Source of the DNA: Sternotherus odoratus
Lineage: Eukaryota > Chordata > Testudines > Kinosternidae
Length of the DNA stretch: 64,000 bases
Direction: 5' to 3'
Assembly: GCA_032164245.1 (NCBI GenBank)
Contig: JAVMKO010000001.1
Coordinates: forward strand, 12,561,603 to 12,625,602
Shown: positions 11,820 to 23,125 of the stretch, one piece after another
Position numbering within the stretch: the stretch's first letter is position 1
How the letters are laid out: the number at the start of each line of letters is the position of its first letter
Notes under the pieces: model-generated
What the model was told of the DNA's origin: nothing
Seen by the model: only the letters and a program-made list of their open reading frames with translations
The model's database searches: none
Made by a program: the position numbers and the translations under genes

Positions 11820-12655
11820 TACATTTCAGTATTTGGCTAGAGCCACAGAACATGGATGTAAACCATATCATAAATCAGACAAATACATTCTAGGCTTGAA
11901 CAAAATCTCCTCCCCCAACTTGCAAGTATTCTGTGAAGGATTTTTTATTCTGTTCTTGAGTTTATTTGGCTGCTCTCATCTATTCTAAATCAACCTTTTA
12001 ATAAATTAGTGTCAAAGATATTTGTTAATTTATTAAACTTGCATCCTGGAGAAAACAACAATCTCTGACAATTCCAGTTTATGGCAAAGAACCACCACCA
12101 ATACTAAAGGCTGGTCTATTATATATAACTACATGTCTGTGTCTCTTTTACCTTTAAATCCTTAAAAATTGAAGTAACAGAAGCATCATACAATGCAGAA
12201 CAGGCCTTGTAAAGACCAAAAGGGTGGAGTTTAAGTCAGTTTATGACTTTGGCATTACAAGACATCAAGTGGTAAATCATGCACCACGCTATTCAAACGA
12301 GAAGCAACAATAGTAATCCTTTTGGGCTTTTTTTTTTAAAACCAAAAGATTAGAAAATAATCAATTTGATGCTGGCTCTGTTTTTCTTAATATCTAGAAG
12401 ACAATAGACAACACTCACATATTCATCCCAAAACACGTTTCCATTTCACCCCCACCTAGAACAATTTTACAGTCAATGACAAACACTTTGTCCACATCAT
12501 GGGCAGCAGGATGGCTCCTGAACAGGCCAAATTATTCATGGGCCTCCTTGAGGAAGACAAATGCACCACAAAACCAATGATATACCTAAGATACTCTAAT
12601 GATATTTTCTACCTTTTGACAGACGACCTAAACTTCCTCAAAGGTTTCAATACCC
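11820..12655. other. UPF2 intron 3, no assigned element
   Basis: AT-rich intron without a recognised repeat or exon. Confidence 0.4.
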
Positions 12656-12842
12656 GAGTGACATAGTTACACCGATCTAATCCCCAGTGTAGACAGTACT
12701 GTGTCAACAAGAGAACTTCTTCCATCAACATAGCTACCCCCTCTTGCAGAGATGGATTAACCATGCTGACAGGAGCTCTCCTGTCCATGGAGCAGCCTCT
12801 TCACTGAAGCACTGCAGCTGTGCCGATGTAAGTTTTAAATGC
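12656..12842. mobile_element. Harbinger MITE fragment
   Basis: Diverged copy with GTGACATAGTTACACCGATC, CCCAGTGTAGACAG and TCAACATAGCTACC motifs of the turtle Harbinger MITE family. Boundaries are uncertain and no TSD was identified. Confidence 0.55.
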
Positions 12843-13205
12843 AGACCTGCCCATAATGGAACAAATTAATCCCTGTGCTACTGCCAAATTTGGAACAGGG
12901 AAACAAGGGCAGTTTCTAACACTGTTGATCCCGGACTGCTAGGAATTAAATTTGGTCTGTGGCATAGGTTAGATCTAGCCTACCTGGCCAAGGCCCTTGT
13001 GGGTTTTACAGCAGCTGGGACTCAGTACTGTCCCAACCGCACCACTTCCTGTCTTTAACATGACCCCTGCTATATCAGAGGCTTTCATTGAGATGAAGGT
13101 GCAGAATCAGTTCTGTACCAGTGTGTGTGTGGGGGGGGGGGGCAAGGTCTGGTCTCCTTTGCCAAGAGTATTCTCCTTAGGGCCTGTGTCGCTGATTCAG
13201 GGCCC
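12843..13205. other. UPF2 intron 3, no assigned element
   Basis: Intronic sequence with a (GT)n(G)n tract at 13120-13142. No gene seen. Confidence 0.4.
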
Positions 13206-13504
13206 ATTACACAAAAGCGTAAGCTCACACCTAGGACTAGTCTACACTAGAAGCGCTATACTGGTGAAGCTGCCATAGCACATCTGGTGAAGACACTCTG
13301 AGGAGAGAGCTCTCCTATCAGTATAATAAATCCACCTCCACGAGAGGCATTAGCTATGTCAGCAAGAGAGATCTTCCCGCCAACGTAGCGTTATTCACAC
13401 CAGTGCTTAGGTTGGGGTAACTTACAGTCTTCATAGGGGTGGTTTATTCACACCCAAGTGCTGTAAATTATGCCAGAGTAAGTGGTACTGTAGACCTGGC
13501 TTAA
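13206..13504. mobile_element. Harbinger MITE
   Basis: Contains GTCTACACTAGAAGCGCTA at the left, the GGAGAGAGCTCTCC palindrome, GCCAACGTAGCG, and a right end with GTGGTACTGTAGACC. This is the common turtle Harbinger MITE architecture. It abuts a second MITE at about 13505. Confidence 0.75.
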
Positions 13505-13790
13505 GAGAAGGTCTACACTGCAATTAGACACCCATGGGCTGTGCCAGCTGACTCAGGCTTGTGGTACTCTGACCCAGGGGCTGTTTAATTGTAGTATAGA
13601 CTTTTGGGCTCACGCTGCAGCCCGAGCTCTGGGACCTTCCCATCTTGCAGGTTCCTACAGTGTGGGCTCCTGTCCAAGCCTGAACACCCACAGGGCAATT
13701 AAACAGTGCCTTAGCACAAGCCCCACGAGCCTGAGTCAGCTGGCATGGGCCAGTCATGGATTTTTAATTACAGTGTAGACACACCTAAGG
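13505..13790. mobile_element. Palindromic Harbinger-type MITE
   Basis: A fold-back element. The left arm (GGTCTACACTGCAATTAGAC, then GTGCCAGCTGACTCAGG) is mirrored by the right arm (CCTGAGTCAGCTGGCA, then TTTAATTACAGTGTAGAC), with an internal inverted segment around 13600-13650. No coding capacity; the minus-strand frame across it is accidental. Confidence 0.8.
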
Positions 13791-14230
13791 GGCTCCAAAA
13801 CTACTGTGAAATTGACCCAATGTGCACTTCCAAATGAAAGGGGACAGTATTTTCCTGAGTAGTTGTCCTCTCTGACTGGTTTTATGATAGCTTGAATGGT
13901 GGTGTTAGTGGCACCTGATTAACCAGTTGTTACCATTGCAAGAAAATTGGGCTGAACCTGATGCTGCGATTCAAAGCAGAAAAGCCAGTAACTTAGAATA
14001 TCATGTCAACTCCACCTTCCTGGGAACAGGATGAATTACTATGTTTATCATCAATTTTTGACTACTAAAAGGAAGAAAAAGAAGAGAGCTGACCACAAGA
14101 GCATGGTACTCAATCAATATCTTCTAGTTGTTGAAAATGTCAGAATTTCCAGCAATGCCCAAACAGCTTCAGTGTTTAACTGCTCCAAGTAAGTTTCAAT
14201 GGCAAAACAAAATAATAAAAAAAACAACAA
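13791..14230. other. UPF2 intron 3, no assigned element
   Basis: Unremarkable intronic sequence between MITE and hAT copies. Confidence 0.4.
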
Positions 14231-15860
14231 CTAGGGCTGTCGATGAATCTCAGTTAACTCACGTGATTAACTGAAAAAAATTAATCTATTAATTTTTTAT
14301 TGCAATTAATCGTAGTTTAAATTGCACTGTTAAATAGAATTCCATTTGCAATTTATTAAATATTTTGGATGTTTTTCTACATTTTCATATACATTTTATT
14401 CTATGTTGTAACTGAAATCAAAGTGCATGTTATTTTTATTACAAATATCTTCACTATAAAAGATAAACAAAAGAAATAGTATTTTTCAGTTCACCTCATA
14501 CAACTACTGTAGTGCAATCTCTAGTGTGAAAGTGCAATTTCCAAATGTAGATTTTTTTTTTGTTACATAATTGCCCTCAAAAACAAAACATAAAACTTTA
14601 GCACCCGTAAGTCCACTCAAACCTACTTCTTGTTCAGCCAATCACAAAGACAAACAAATTTGTTTACATTTACGGGAGATAATGGTGCTGGCTTCTTATT
14701 TCTGTCATCTGAAAGTGAGAACAGGCATACTCATGGCACTTTTGTAATCAGCACTGCAAGGTATTTATGTGCCATATATACTAAACATTTGTATGCCTCT
14801 TCATGTTTCGGCCACCATTCCAGAAGACATGGTGCCATACTAATAATGCTCATTAAAAAAATAGTGTGTTAATTAAATTTGTGACTGAACTCCTTGGGGG
14901 AGAATACTATGTCTCCTGCTCTTTTTTAGTCACATTCTGCTATATATTTCATGTTATAGCAGTCTTGGATGATGACCCAGTACATGTTGTTCGTTTTTAA
15001 GAACACTTTCACTGCAGATTTGACAAAATGCAAAGAAGGTACCAATGTGAGATTTCTAAAGATAGCTACAGCACTCAATCTAAGGTTTAAGAATCTGAAG
15101 TATTTTCCAAATTCTGAATGTGATGAGGTGTGGAACATGCTTTCAAAAGTCAAAAAAGAGCAGCACTCTGATGTGGAAACTAAAGAACCCGATCCACCAA
15201 AAAAGAAACACAACCTTGTGCTGGTGGCCTCTGACTCAGATGATGAAAGTGAACATGCATTGGTCTGCATTGCTTTGGACTGTTATCAAGCAGAACCCCT
15301 CATCAGCATGGACACTTGTCCTCTAGAATGGTGCTTGAAGCATGAAGGAACATATAAATCTTTAATGCATCTGACACGTAAATATCTTGAGATACTGGTT
15401 ACAACAGTGCCATGTGAACACCTGTTCTCACCTTCAGGTGACATTGTAAATAAGAAGCTGCAGAATTATCTCCCGTAAATGTAAACAAACTTGTTTGTCT
15501 TAGTTATTGGCTCAACAAGAAGTAGGACTGAGTGGAGCTGTAGGCTCTAAACTTTTAACTTGTTTTATTTTTGAATGCAGCTATTTTTTGTACACAAGTC
15601 TACATTTTTAAGTTCAACTTTCATGATGAAGAGATTCACCAATACTTGTATGAGGTGAATTGAAAAATACTATTTCTTGTTTTATAGCACAAATATTTGT
15701 AATAAAAAATAAATATAAAGTGAATACTGTACAGTGTCCTGTGTTGTAACAAATTATATTTGAAAAAGTAGAAAACATCCAAAAATACTTTAAAAGTATT
15801 CTATAATTTAACAGTGTGATTAATGGCAATTAATTTTTTTAATTGATTTACAACCCTAAT
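14231..15860 (+). mobile_element. hAT element with internal deletion and transposase remnant
   Basis: The left terminus AGGGCTGTCGATGAATC and right terminus GATTTACAACCCT form diverged inverted repeats. Long subterminal inverted segments follow inward: AGACAAACAAATTTGTTTAC near 14648 mirrors GTAAACAAACTTGTTTGTCT near 15482. The interior retains the 3' end of a transposase frame. I find no matching 8-bp duplication. The organisation matches a family abundant in turtles. Confidence 0.85.
14969..15478 (+). pseudogene. hAT transposase C-terminal remnant (169 codons)
   Basis: The open frame ends with PLEWCLKHEGTYKSLMHLTR, then KYLEILVTTVPCEHLFSPSG and DIVNKKLQNYLP. This is the hAT C-terminal dimerisation domain, whose usual form has PLEWW and a VPSERLFS-type motif. 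The upstream half (RFKNLKYFPNSECDEVWNML and an acidic SDSDDESE stretch) fits the preceding insertion domain. The BED zinc finger and N-terminal catalytic residues are missing, and expected residues are altered (Cys for the second Trp, Cys for Ser). I infer a dead fragment preserved by chance rather than a domesticated gene. Confidence 0.75.
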
Positions 15861-16025
15861 TTAAACCTGCAAAAGACTCATGCCCCACACTGCAGAGGAA
15901 GACCAAAAATACCCCAGGGTCTCTGACAATCTAACCTGGGTCAAAAATTCTTCCGAACTCCAAATATGGCCATCAGTTATACCCAGAGCATGTGGGCAAG
16001 CCCACCAGGCAGATACCTGGGAAAC

Positions 16026-16225
16026 AATTCGCTGAAGTAACTCAGGGTATGTCTTCACTACCCACCGATCCAGTGGGTAGTGATCTATCTGTTGGTGATC
16101 GATTTATCGCATCTCGTCAAGACGCAATAAATCAATCCCCAGAGTCATTCCTGTGGACTCAGGAACTTCAGCTCACCAAAAGGCACAAGGCAGAGTTGAC
16201 AGGTGAGCCTGCTGCTTAATTTACA
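16026..16225. mobile_element. Harbinger MITE fragment
   Basis: Begins GGGTATGTCTTCACTACCCA and contains GATTTATCGCATCTCGTCAA. It shares extended similarity with the fuller copy at 55398-55692. The right terminus is absent, so it is truncated. Confidence 0.75.
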
Positions 16226-16451
16226 AGAAAAAGTATAGTTCCTCCATGCTCAGCAGTTAGCTTTGAGAACTCAGCCTGGGATCTGAGAATCAAGCATGTT
16301 TTTTTCTTGCTGATCCATCTCCACCAGTAACAAAGATTCTACAAGCCAGGTTATGCCCTTAGTTACACTTCATCTTCAGGTTTTGCTATAACACCTTGTG
16401 CACACAGCTACTGCTTTCCGTTGGCTTATACAGGGGCAACTGGTTGGAACA

Positions 16452-16722
16452 TAGGATTTGTCTTTACTACAGTGTTAACCTGAGTTATAACCTGAGCATC
16501 ACCCCTAACTTAAGTCCCATCCTCACGCAAAAACCCTTCGTTTGAGCATTTACTTGAGCTGGTGGGCCCAGTGGGGTGGATAGGAAACAGCTCAAGTTAT
16601 ATAACTCATCAGCTGCTAAAACAACCACTACACTACGCTCTGGGTAGCTTGAGTCTTATTTTGCAGCATGGCTGCTCTCAAGTTAACTCCGCAGTGAATA
16701 TATACCCTAAGTAAACAATTCA
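16452..16722. mobile_element. Old MITE, Harbinger-like
   Basis: Left part TTTGTCTTTACTACAGTGTT and right part CAGTGAATATATACCCTAA form weak inverted ends, with alternating AACCTGAGTTA/TTGAGTC motifs inside. A related sequence occurs at 23940-24215. Diverged; assignment is tentative. Confidence 0.45.
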
Positions 16723-16890
16723 GTTGATGTATAAGGAGGAACCTATTCTAGCTCTCTCCCTCTTCAAGTCGGTTCTGCAGTACTAGTGGGAATAAAAGAC
16801 AGTAAACTTATTTTTGTCAATAAAGCAGATTGTCTTTCAATAGATCTGTTAAATAAGGAAGGAGCTATCATTTTTATAGTAGCCACTTAC

Positions 16891-16996
16891 TAGAATAGAA
16901 CCATACTCTAAATGAAATTCAATTGCATACCCAAACTTCTCATTGGTCTTTGGCCTCATGGCATCCAAATCTAATGTATGCAAGTATTTGGTATGC
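16891..16996 (-). other. Candidate unannotated exon (possible UPF2 poison exon)
   Basis: 106-nt minus-strand segment inside UPF2 intron 3. Upstream is a strong acceptor (TTCTCTTTCTCCATAG); downstream is the donor CTA|GTAAGT at 16890-16885. Joined to the upstream UPF2 exon (which ends in phase 2 with AG), one frame stays open throughout and reads KYLHTLDLDAMRP then FGYAIEFHLEYG; the other two frames contain stops. The length is not a multiple of three, so splicing onward to the exon at 5351 would give a stop after five more codons. I do not recognise the peptide. It may be a regulated poison exon, a fossil exon from another gene, or chance. Confidence 0.4.
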
Positions 16997-19166
16997 CTAT
17001 GGAGAAAGAGAACCATTAATCACATCAAATTAAGCAGAAAAGATACTTTTTGAGAAATTGTTATTAAGGCAGAAGGCGAACATTTAAAAATCCATATAAC
17101 CAATACAACCATCTCCACATGACCCTAATTCATAGTGTTTTATCACCTATGCACCACAACAAAACTTTGTACCTTAAGTTCTATACCTTTTGTCAGGAAA
17201 AGTTTCTCAGGTCCTGGATGGAATTCGTTGTCGAGACAGACTCAAGAAAAGCTAATAGGCTGACATTCATGGCATTCACCTGGGGCACAGGAGACCCTGG
17301 CTAAAGTACCTGATTTGCCTGATTAAGACAAAGGACTTGAGCCTGGGTCGTCTATACCACACTAAAGCTGAATGCCCTCACCACCTGTTGGCTATTCTGG
17401 GGCCTCTCTCTTTTTCCCTGTGTTTTTTCCATACAAAAAAAACTTCTAAAGATCTTGGTTTTGTCCCAAAAGAGTTTCAAAGAGAGAAAACAACTTCCTG
17501 TCCAGCTCTATACTGGTACCTCTGTAGGTGAAACACCCAGTCAGGTGTTTACTAAACTAAATGGAGTTTTTAAACTAATACTCCTGGAAAATGTTATAAA
17601 CTAAAGAACTTTACAACTGTTTGTAACTGCTTGGTAATTAAGAAAAGATGCATGTCAGTGACCTTAAATGATTAGTTGGATATGCCAGTCTTCTCAACAC
17701 AGAGAACAGCTGCTGCTCAAACAAACAGCCAAAAAGAGGAGGAAGGCTACATGTAATCACATCAGCCAGCAGTGAAATTCACCCACTTGTTCCCGCTGTT
17801 TCTACTACATTTGTCTTTATCCCAGACTTACTTGACTGTAACTATGTTAGTTTAAATAATGAAGGCATACACTCATTAAATTGCAAAAAAAAAAAAAAAA
17901 AAATGTGTGTGTTTTGACTCTCCCTGAACAAGCAAGCAGTATAGTTGGCCTATCGTAAAAGTCACTACACATTCCAACTTCTTATATAGCAAAATACAGT
18001 CACTTAGCAACTGATAAGGATGAGGACTGGACTATAATCGACGCTTGAGTTTGTTCTCATACCTAAATCCTTATAATAGGCCAAGTCCGATACCAAAACT
18101 GATCACCCCACGCTTTGGAAAAGTTCAAATTTGAGTCTAGATTTCAAACCCCAAAGTTTGGAAGTGTTCAGATCACAAAGGTTTTTGTACTCAACATTAC
18201 AAACATATGCAGTTTGACTTAGGATACATATTTCAGATCCAGAATTTTGGTTCAGGCCCATCATCAACAACTGCATAATTCATGTGCTTTTGCTTAGCTG
18301 TATTGGAAATATTCTAGGAATATAGGAATTACCATATCATATAAATGAAAATGCCTGTCACATAAGATGACTGGACTTGACGTCCCAGGAGGTCCTGTCC
18401 AGTCCTGTGCCTTTACCAGACCATCACTCCACCTAGGAAAGCATTCTGGCTTCAACAAAGACCAGTACTGGATGCTTCAGAGAAAAGTGCATATTTATTC
18501 AATAACACACCTATGGTGGAAGTTTCTTCCCAGCCTAAGATATTTATAGGTAGCTGAGGTCCAGAAGCATTTAGCGGTCCGAGTAAAAATTTAATGGGAC
18601 ATGGCTGCATAGTTTAGGCCCAAATTTTAATATACAAGAAATTTGGAAAGTACACTTCATTGACAAACTATTTTCCCCTCCCCTGCCCCATACTTAGAAC
18701 TGTGCTGACACTATGTACAATGTTGATACATTTTTTTTAAAAAAAAAAAGCAAAACCATGTCAGCATATGGTCCATAAGAAATATGTGGGTGGAGAGGGG
18801 AAAAAACACTTGGTGCCAACTGGAAAAGGACAAAACCAGCTGGGAAAGAAACATTAGTCTCAAGCTGCTAAAGGAGTGCTACAAAACCGGTGGAGGAGTT
18901 AAAAAAATTAAAGCAAGAGAAACTTACTAAAGAGTCTCCCTCTAAAAATTATTTAAAACCTAATGCCCCATTGCTTAACATTCCAGGCTCTAAAAGATTT
19001 CCTAGTTTCAGCATGTTATTTTAGAAAACCTTCTGCAACAAAGCACTTCTTCCCACATAATTTTACTTTGGTGGCAACAATTAAAGAAATCTTAAAGAAA
19101 ATAATTAAAGAAATTCTATGAGCTGCACTGTTATAACAATTTATGAAGTACAGTATTAAATGTCAC
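16997..19166. other. UPF2 intron 3, distal part
   Basis: Mostly unique AT-rich sequence, with a poly-A run at 17886-17903. Around 17280-17360 there is a weak similarity to an old tRNA-type SINE (CTGGGGCACAGGAGACC...CTTGAGCCTGGGTCG) that I cannot confirm. No gene seen. Confidence 0.4.
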
Positions 19167-19946
19167 CTGTTTTGTCTCTCAATATTTTGTAGCTCTCTGT
19201 GGTCCCTTTTCAGGTGTTTGGTCAAAGATGTAAAGTATTCCTTCAACAAATTCTGGAAGGGCTGTTGCTTCTCTGGGCTGATTATCTCACTAGGAGGAAA
19301 ACTCAAGCTAAACTTCTCTGCAGCATTTTTAACCTTCCTTGGTACCAAACCAGCAATATCATCTCCACAGTGCCGGCAAAAGCTTATTACCACAGAAACA
19401 TGAGCGTGGGTCTCTCGATCAGCATTAATAATGTTTTTTAGCTGTTCATAGATTAAAGACAGACCTTCTTTATCAGTGAAAATCCCAACTATTGTCAATT
19501 CTGCAATGAAGCGCAAGTCAGTTCTTAGTTTGGTAATGTTGGGAGTTTTCTCTTCTTTCCTTGCTTCAAAATGCTTTTTCCATACCTGAAGAAGTGATGG
19601 AGCAAAATCAGCATAACGCTGGTGAAACAGAGAACATAAGTGCACGGCACAATTCACATCTGATATTTTCAGCTTTGCTTCAACAATAGAAGCTACAGCT
19701 TCTGCAATGTACTTGCTTAAATTGAGGCTATTAAAATCATGAGACAAGGAGTCCCTCTGTTGTTCTGTGATAGTTTTTAGCTTCTTAACAAAAGCAGTGT
19801 TCTTCTTCAGACTCGAGTCCAGCCTGCTAAAGAAATTCTCCTCAGGGCGGTTGTCCGGTGCATTCTGGTTTTTGCTGCGGAGTTCCTTTCTTGCTTGATG
19901 GCGCTCCCAAGCTTCCTGATGGAGTTGATGTGCTTCCTCTTTCTCT
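19167..19946 (-). CDS. UPF2: UPF2 coding exon (third exon, first MIF4G domain)
   Basis: 780-nt exon with acceptor TTTCTTTAG (AG at 19948-19947) and donor CAG|GTGACA (GT at 19166-19165). It begins by completing a Lys codon and reads EKEEAHQLHQEAWERHQAR, continues through PEENFFSRLDSSLKKN and the first MIF4G domain (for example NLSKYIAEAVASIVEAKLK and ADFAPSLLQVWKKHFEAR), and ends RDHRELQNIERQN. Apart from a few substitutions it is nearly the vertebrate consensus as I know it, covering about codons 121-380. UPF2 is the cytoplasmic scaffold linking UPF1 to UPF3 on exon junction complexes; MIF4G-1 is its structural N-terminal HEAT-like domain. Confidence 0.98.
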
Positions 19947-19948
19947 CT

Positions 19949-21270
19949 AAAGAAAAAACACACAATAGTTATAAGCTGGTAAGACCTCACTAATTTCCAT
20001 TATAGACTAATGAATTTTGTAAACGGACGCGTAAATGAACCATTTCAAAACAAGGGTAATGCACCACAAGCTAATTTATCTGAATTGTAATACAGTTTAA
20101 ACTTTTCCTGATACTTTATATGTACTAATGAATGTTCTGTAATATATTTTACTGATAAGTAAGTAATTCCTAGTAACTCAGAAGCTTCATTAAATGGTAC
20201 TCTTATATTAAATCTTTTCCACTAAAGTATCATTTATATATTAAAATAAACCGATAAGCAAGGTTCTTTATATAATTTTTTTTTTAATCATAGAGCATTA
20301 ACAAAGCATAAATATTACAATCCTTTTACTGAAGAAAGAAATACATTTAACTTTGGGACAGAACACAGTAACACTACCCAAGTGTTCTAGATAAGAAGAA
20401 TTCCAAATCCAAATGAAATTGCAAGGGCAATTTAAGTAGACAAAATGTATACGCGCAGCTTAAAGTCTGACCAAGAGAGACACATTAATACCCTTACTCT
20501 TTAAAAAAGTGTCATGGTATCTTTAATAAAGCCAAGATTCTGACCATTTGTGTTTGTTTCCTTCCAACACCATAGTGTCTCTTAACATCATGCTATGGAT
20601 ACAGACTTGAAGGGAAAACTAAATTAACATCTCTTTCTGCTGTATCCTACCCAGGTTCTCCTTGCCGGTTTTCCACCCAAATACCAATTTTTCGTGACTA
20701 CTGACTATTGGATGGCTTTAGAAATCACAGCCCATTTCCAGTGCTTATAAGTTTACAGCAACTGCTTATAGTAAGGTTGGTCTTGTGACTAAAGTACTGG
20801 ACTGAAAATCAAGCTGCCCAACATATATTCCTGGATGGATTTCATTGTGATCACCAGCAAGTCATTTGCCCTCTTTGTGTCTGTTTACCCATCTGTAAAA
20901 TGGGGATAACATTTCTGAATCTCAATGAGACTTTATGATGCTTAATTCAGGCATATTCATACACCACATGAGATCTCCAGAGAGATGACATTACCGAAAT
21001 CCAATGTATAAGCCAAAGTAATAGGGGTTAGTACATAAATACAACTACTGCATACTTTTAGCTTCTCACAAATAGCACCGAACATGTCACTTGACACTTT
21101 ATCTTTACTAAACAAACAATTATATATATTTTTACCTTTGTATTCATAAAAATAAAAAGACTGACCCAATACTGCAGTCCTCACTTTGGCAAAACTCCCA
21201 TTGATTTCAATGGGAATTTTGCCTGAATAAGGAGTATACTATTAGTAGTTAAAACTTAAACATAAATCTT
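19949..21270. other. UPF2 intron 2
   Basis: AT-rich intron. Apart from a MIR-like fragment (20775-20925), no repeat or gene is recognised. Confidence 0.5.
20775..20925 (+). repeat. MIR-type SINE fragment
   Basis: Motifs in order are TACTGGACTGAAAATCAAG, ATTCCTGGATGG, AGCAAGTCATTTGCCCTC and ATCTGTAAAATGGGGATAAC. This is the core and 3' portion of an ancient MIR element. Confidence 0.7.
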
Positions 21271-21272
21271 AC

Positions 21273-21634
21273 TTCAATTGCGCAGCTGCCTCCTCTTGCT
21301 GACGTTTTACTTCCTCTTCTTGTTTCTTTTTTTCTTCCTCTTCAAGTTTCTTTTTTTCTTCATCGTCTTTCCTCTTCTGCTCTTCTTCAGCTTTTATCTT
21401 GTCCTCTTCTTTTTTCTTTCGCTCCTTGTCTTCTTTTTTCCGTTTATCCTCCTCCAGTTTTTTCTTTTTATCTTCAGGTGCTTTGAGAGTCTCTCTCTTC
21501 AGGCCAACCTTCACATCCTCCTTTGGTTTTTCTCTATTGCTCACTGACCGCCTTTCACTGAAGTCTTTTTCTTTGTTATTTAATGAAGATTCTTTTTCTT
21601 CCATACTGGCTGATTTTTTGCGCTCAGCTGGCAT
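21273..21634 (-). CDS. UPF2: UPF2 first coding exon (start codon)
   Basis: Contains the UPF2 start: MPAERKKSASMEEKESSLNN, followed by a Lys/Glu-rich charged region (many KKKLEEDKRKKEDKERKKKE-like runs) ending AAAQLK. ATG is at 21634-21632. I chose it because it matches the vertebrate UPF2 N-terminus; four codons that are open upstream come from the short 5'UTR portion of the exon (21635-21652), which follows the acceptor AG at 21654-21653 (CTTCTGCAG). The donor is AA|GTAAGA (GT at 21272-21271). The exon supplies codons 1-120 plus two bases. The charged segment is predicted to be disordered or a single long helix with basic, nuclear-localisation-like stretches. Confidence 0.97.
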
Positions 21635-22018
21635 TATGTTACCCAAGCAAATCTGCAGAAGTACAGGAATATAACCATTATTATTGTATTGTCAATATAT
21701 GAACAAACTAATTTTCACTGTATCCTGACATTCACTTAGAATAGTTGCGGTAAATCTGCATGAGAATGAAATTCAATTAGAAAATTGGGTGCAGCTAATC
21801 AAGCAACTTGGAAGATGATATTCAAAAGAACTACACTGCCAAACTGTTCCCATGGCACTAAGTTCATGATTAAGGAGAAAATGTGAGTACTGCACAAAAC
21901 CAAAAACCTGTAATTGCTTTCAGCATCTATTATGGCATTCTCTTAAACCCGAGCTGTGCAGTCAGATGACTGTTCAAAACTACCATAGCCTAGAGAAAAC
22001 CTAATCTTTGCAGCACAG

Positions 22019-22042
22019 CTCTCTCTCTCTCTCTCTCTCTCT
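22019..22042. repeat. (CT)n microsatellite
   Basis: About 12 uninterrupted CT dinucleotides flanking the 3' side of the 5S-like copy. Confidence 0.9.
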
Positions 22043-22145
22043 GCCCATCACCCCCCAGCCGGGGTATGGGCCACCAACTGGTGTTGGTGTTTCAGTAGCA
22101 ATTGGTTCCCTTACGGGGTGGAGTTGCTAGCCCCATGCCCATGTT

Positions 22146-22265
22146 AAGCCTACAGCACCTGGTATTCCCAGGAGGGCTCCCATCCAAGTAGTAGCCAGGC
22201 CCGACCCTGCTTAGCTTCCGAGATCAGACGGGATCGGGCGTGTTCAGGGTGGTTTAGCCGTATCT
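22146..22265 (-). pseudogene. 5S rRNA-like sequence in UPF2 intron 1
   Basis: A full-length (about 120 bp) minus-strand copy of 5S rRNA: ACCACCCTGAAC, GATCTCGGAAGCTAAGCAGG (box A region), GTCGGGCCTGG, ACTTGGATGGGAG (box C region), and a 3' end GGTGCTGTAGGCTT. The intermediate element is intact. Deviations include GGCTAAACC for GGCCATACC, CTACTAC for TTAGTAC, and GAGCCC for GAGACC. No T-run follows, so Pol III termination would be poor. I call it a pseudogene or retroposed copy. About 100 bp of non-5S sequence (CTAGCAACTCCACCCCGTAA...) follows its 3' end and may belong to the same inserted unit. Confidence 0.85.
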
Positions 22266-22756
22266 GCAGCACAGCTAGCACTCCCATAAAAAAAAACAAC
22301 AACAAAAAAAAAACCACCAAATAAACCTCAAAGGAAGGTTTTCCCAGAATTTTTTTTCCTCCCTACCATGAGCTGCAATTTTTTTTTTTTTTTTTACTGT
22401 TCATGCAGTTCAGCTTGAGGTTGCTGGTATGCTCAATAGTACTATGCAATTTTGGATCCTGAAGTATCGAAAGGACTATTGTGGGATGTTTATAGATGGA
22501 CAAAACTACAGCCCCAATTCAGCAAATATTTATGTGCATCCTTAGCTTTAGAACCAGGTTTTACAAGTATTCAGGCATTGCTGTGCTTAGAGCTGCAATA
22601 CCTAACTGATTTGGGAACCTAAATATCATATCCAAAAGGCATTTAGGAGCCTAAAATCTATTGACAGTCAATGGGATTTAGGCTCCTAGGTCCCTAAAAG
22701 CCATTTGAAAATGAGAGCCTTTAAAAATCTGAGCCTCAGTCCCATTGTGATTATTC

Positions 22757-23125
22757 ACATAAGAACATAAGAACATAAGAACGGCCATACTGGGTCAGAC
22801 CAAAGGTCCATCTAGCCCAGCATCCTGTCTACCGACAGTGGCCAATGCCAGGTGCCCCGGAGTGAGTGAACCTAACAGGTATGATCGAGCGATCTCTCTC
22901 CTGCCATCCATCACCCCCCTCTGACAGACAGAGGCTAGGGACACCATTCATTACCCATCCCAGCTAATAGCCATTTATGGACTTAGCCTCCATGAATTTA
23001 TCCAGCTCTCTTTTAAACCCTGTTATAGTCCTAGCCTTCACAGCCTCCTCAGGTAAGGAGTTCCACAGGTTGACTGTGCGCTGTGTGAAGAAGAACTTCC
23101 TTTTATTTGTTTTAAACCATGCTTA
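22757..23125 (-). mobile_element. CR1 LINE 3' end
   Basis: The CATAAGAACATAAGAACATA repeats at 22757 (reverse of the CR1 terminal octamer) are followed by GGCCATACTGGGTCAGACCA and the CR1 3' region (CAGCTCTCTTTTAAACCCTG; GTTGACTGTGCGCTGTGTGA). It is 5'-truncated and in the same orientation as UPF2. Confidence 0.92.

Noticed and set aside
21278..21674. Phe/Leu/Ser-rich plus-strand frames resembling membrane proteins
   Set aside because: They are the antisense of the Lys/Glu-rich UPF2 N-terminal exon; A-rich codons read backwards give Phe and Leu.
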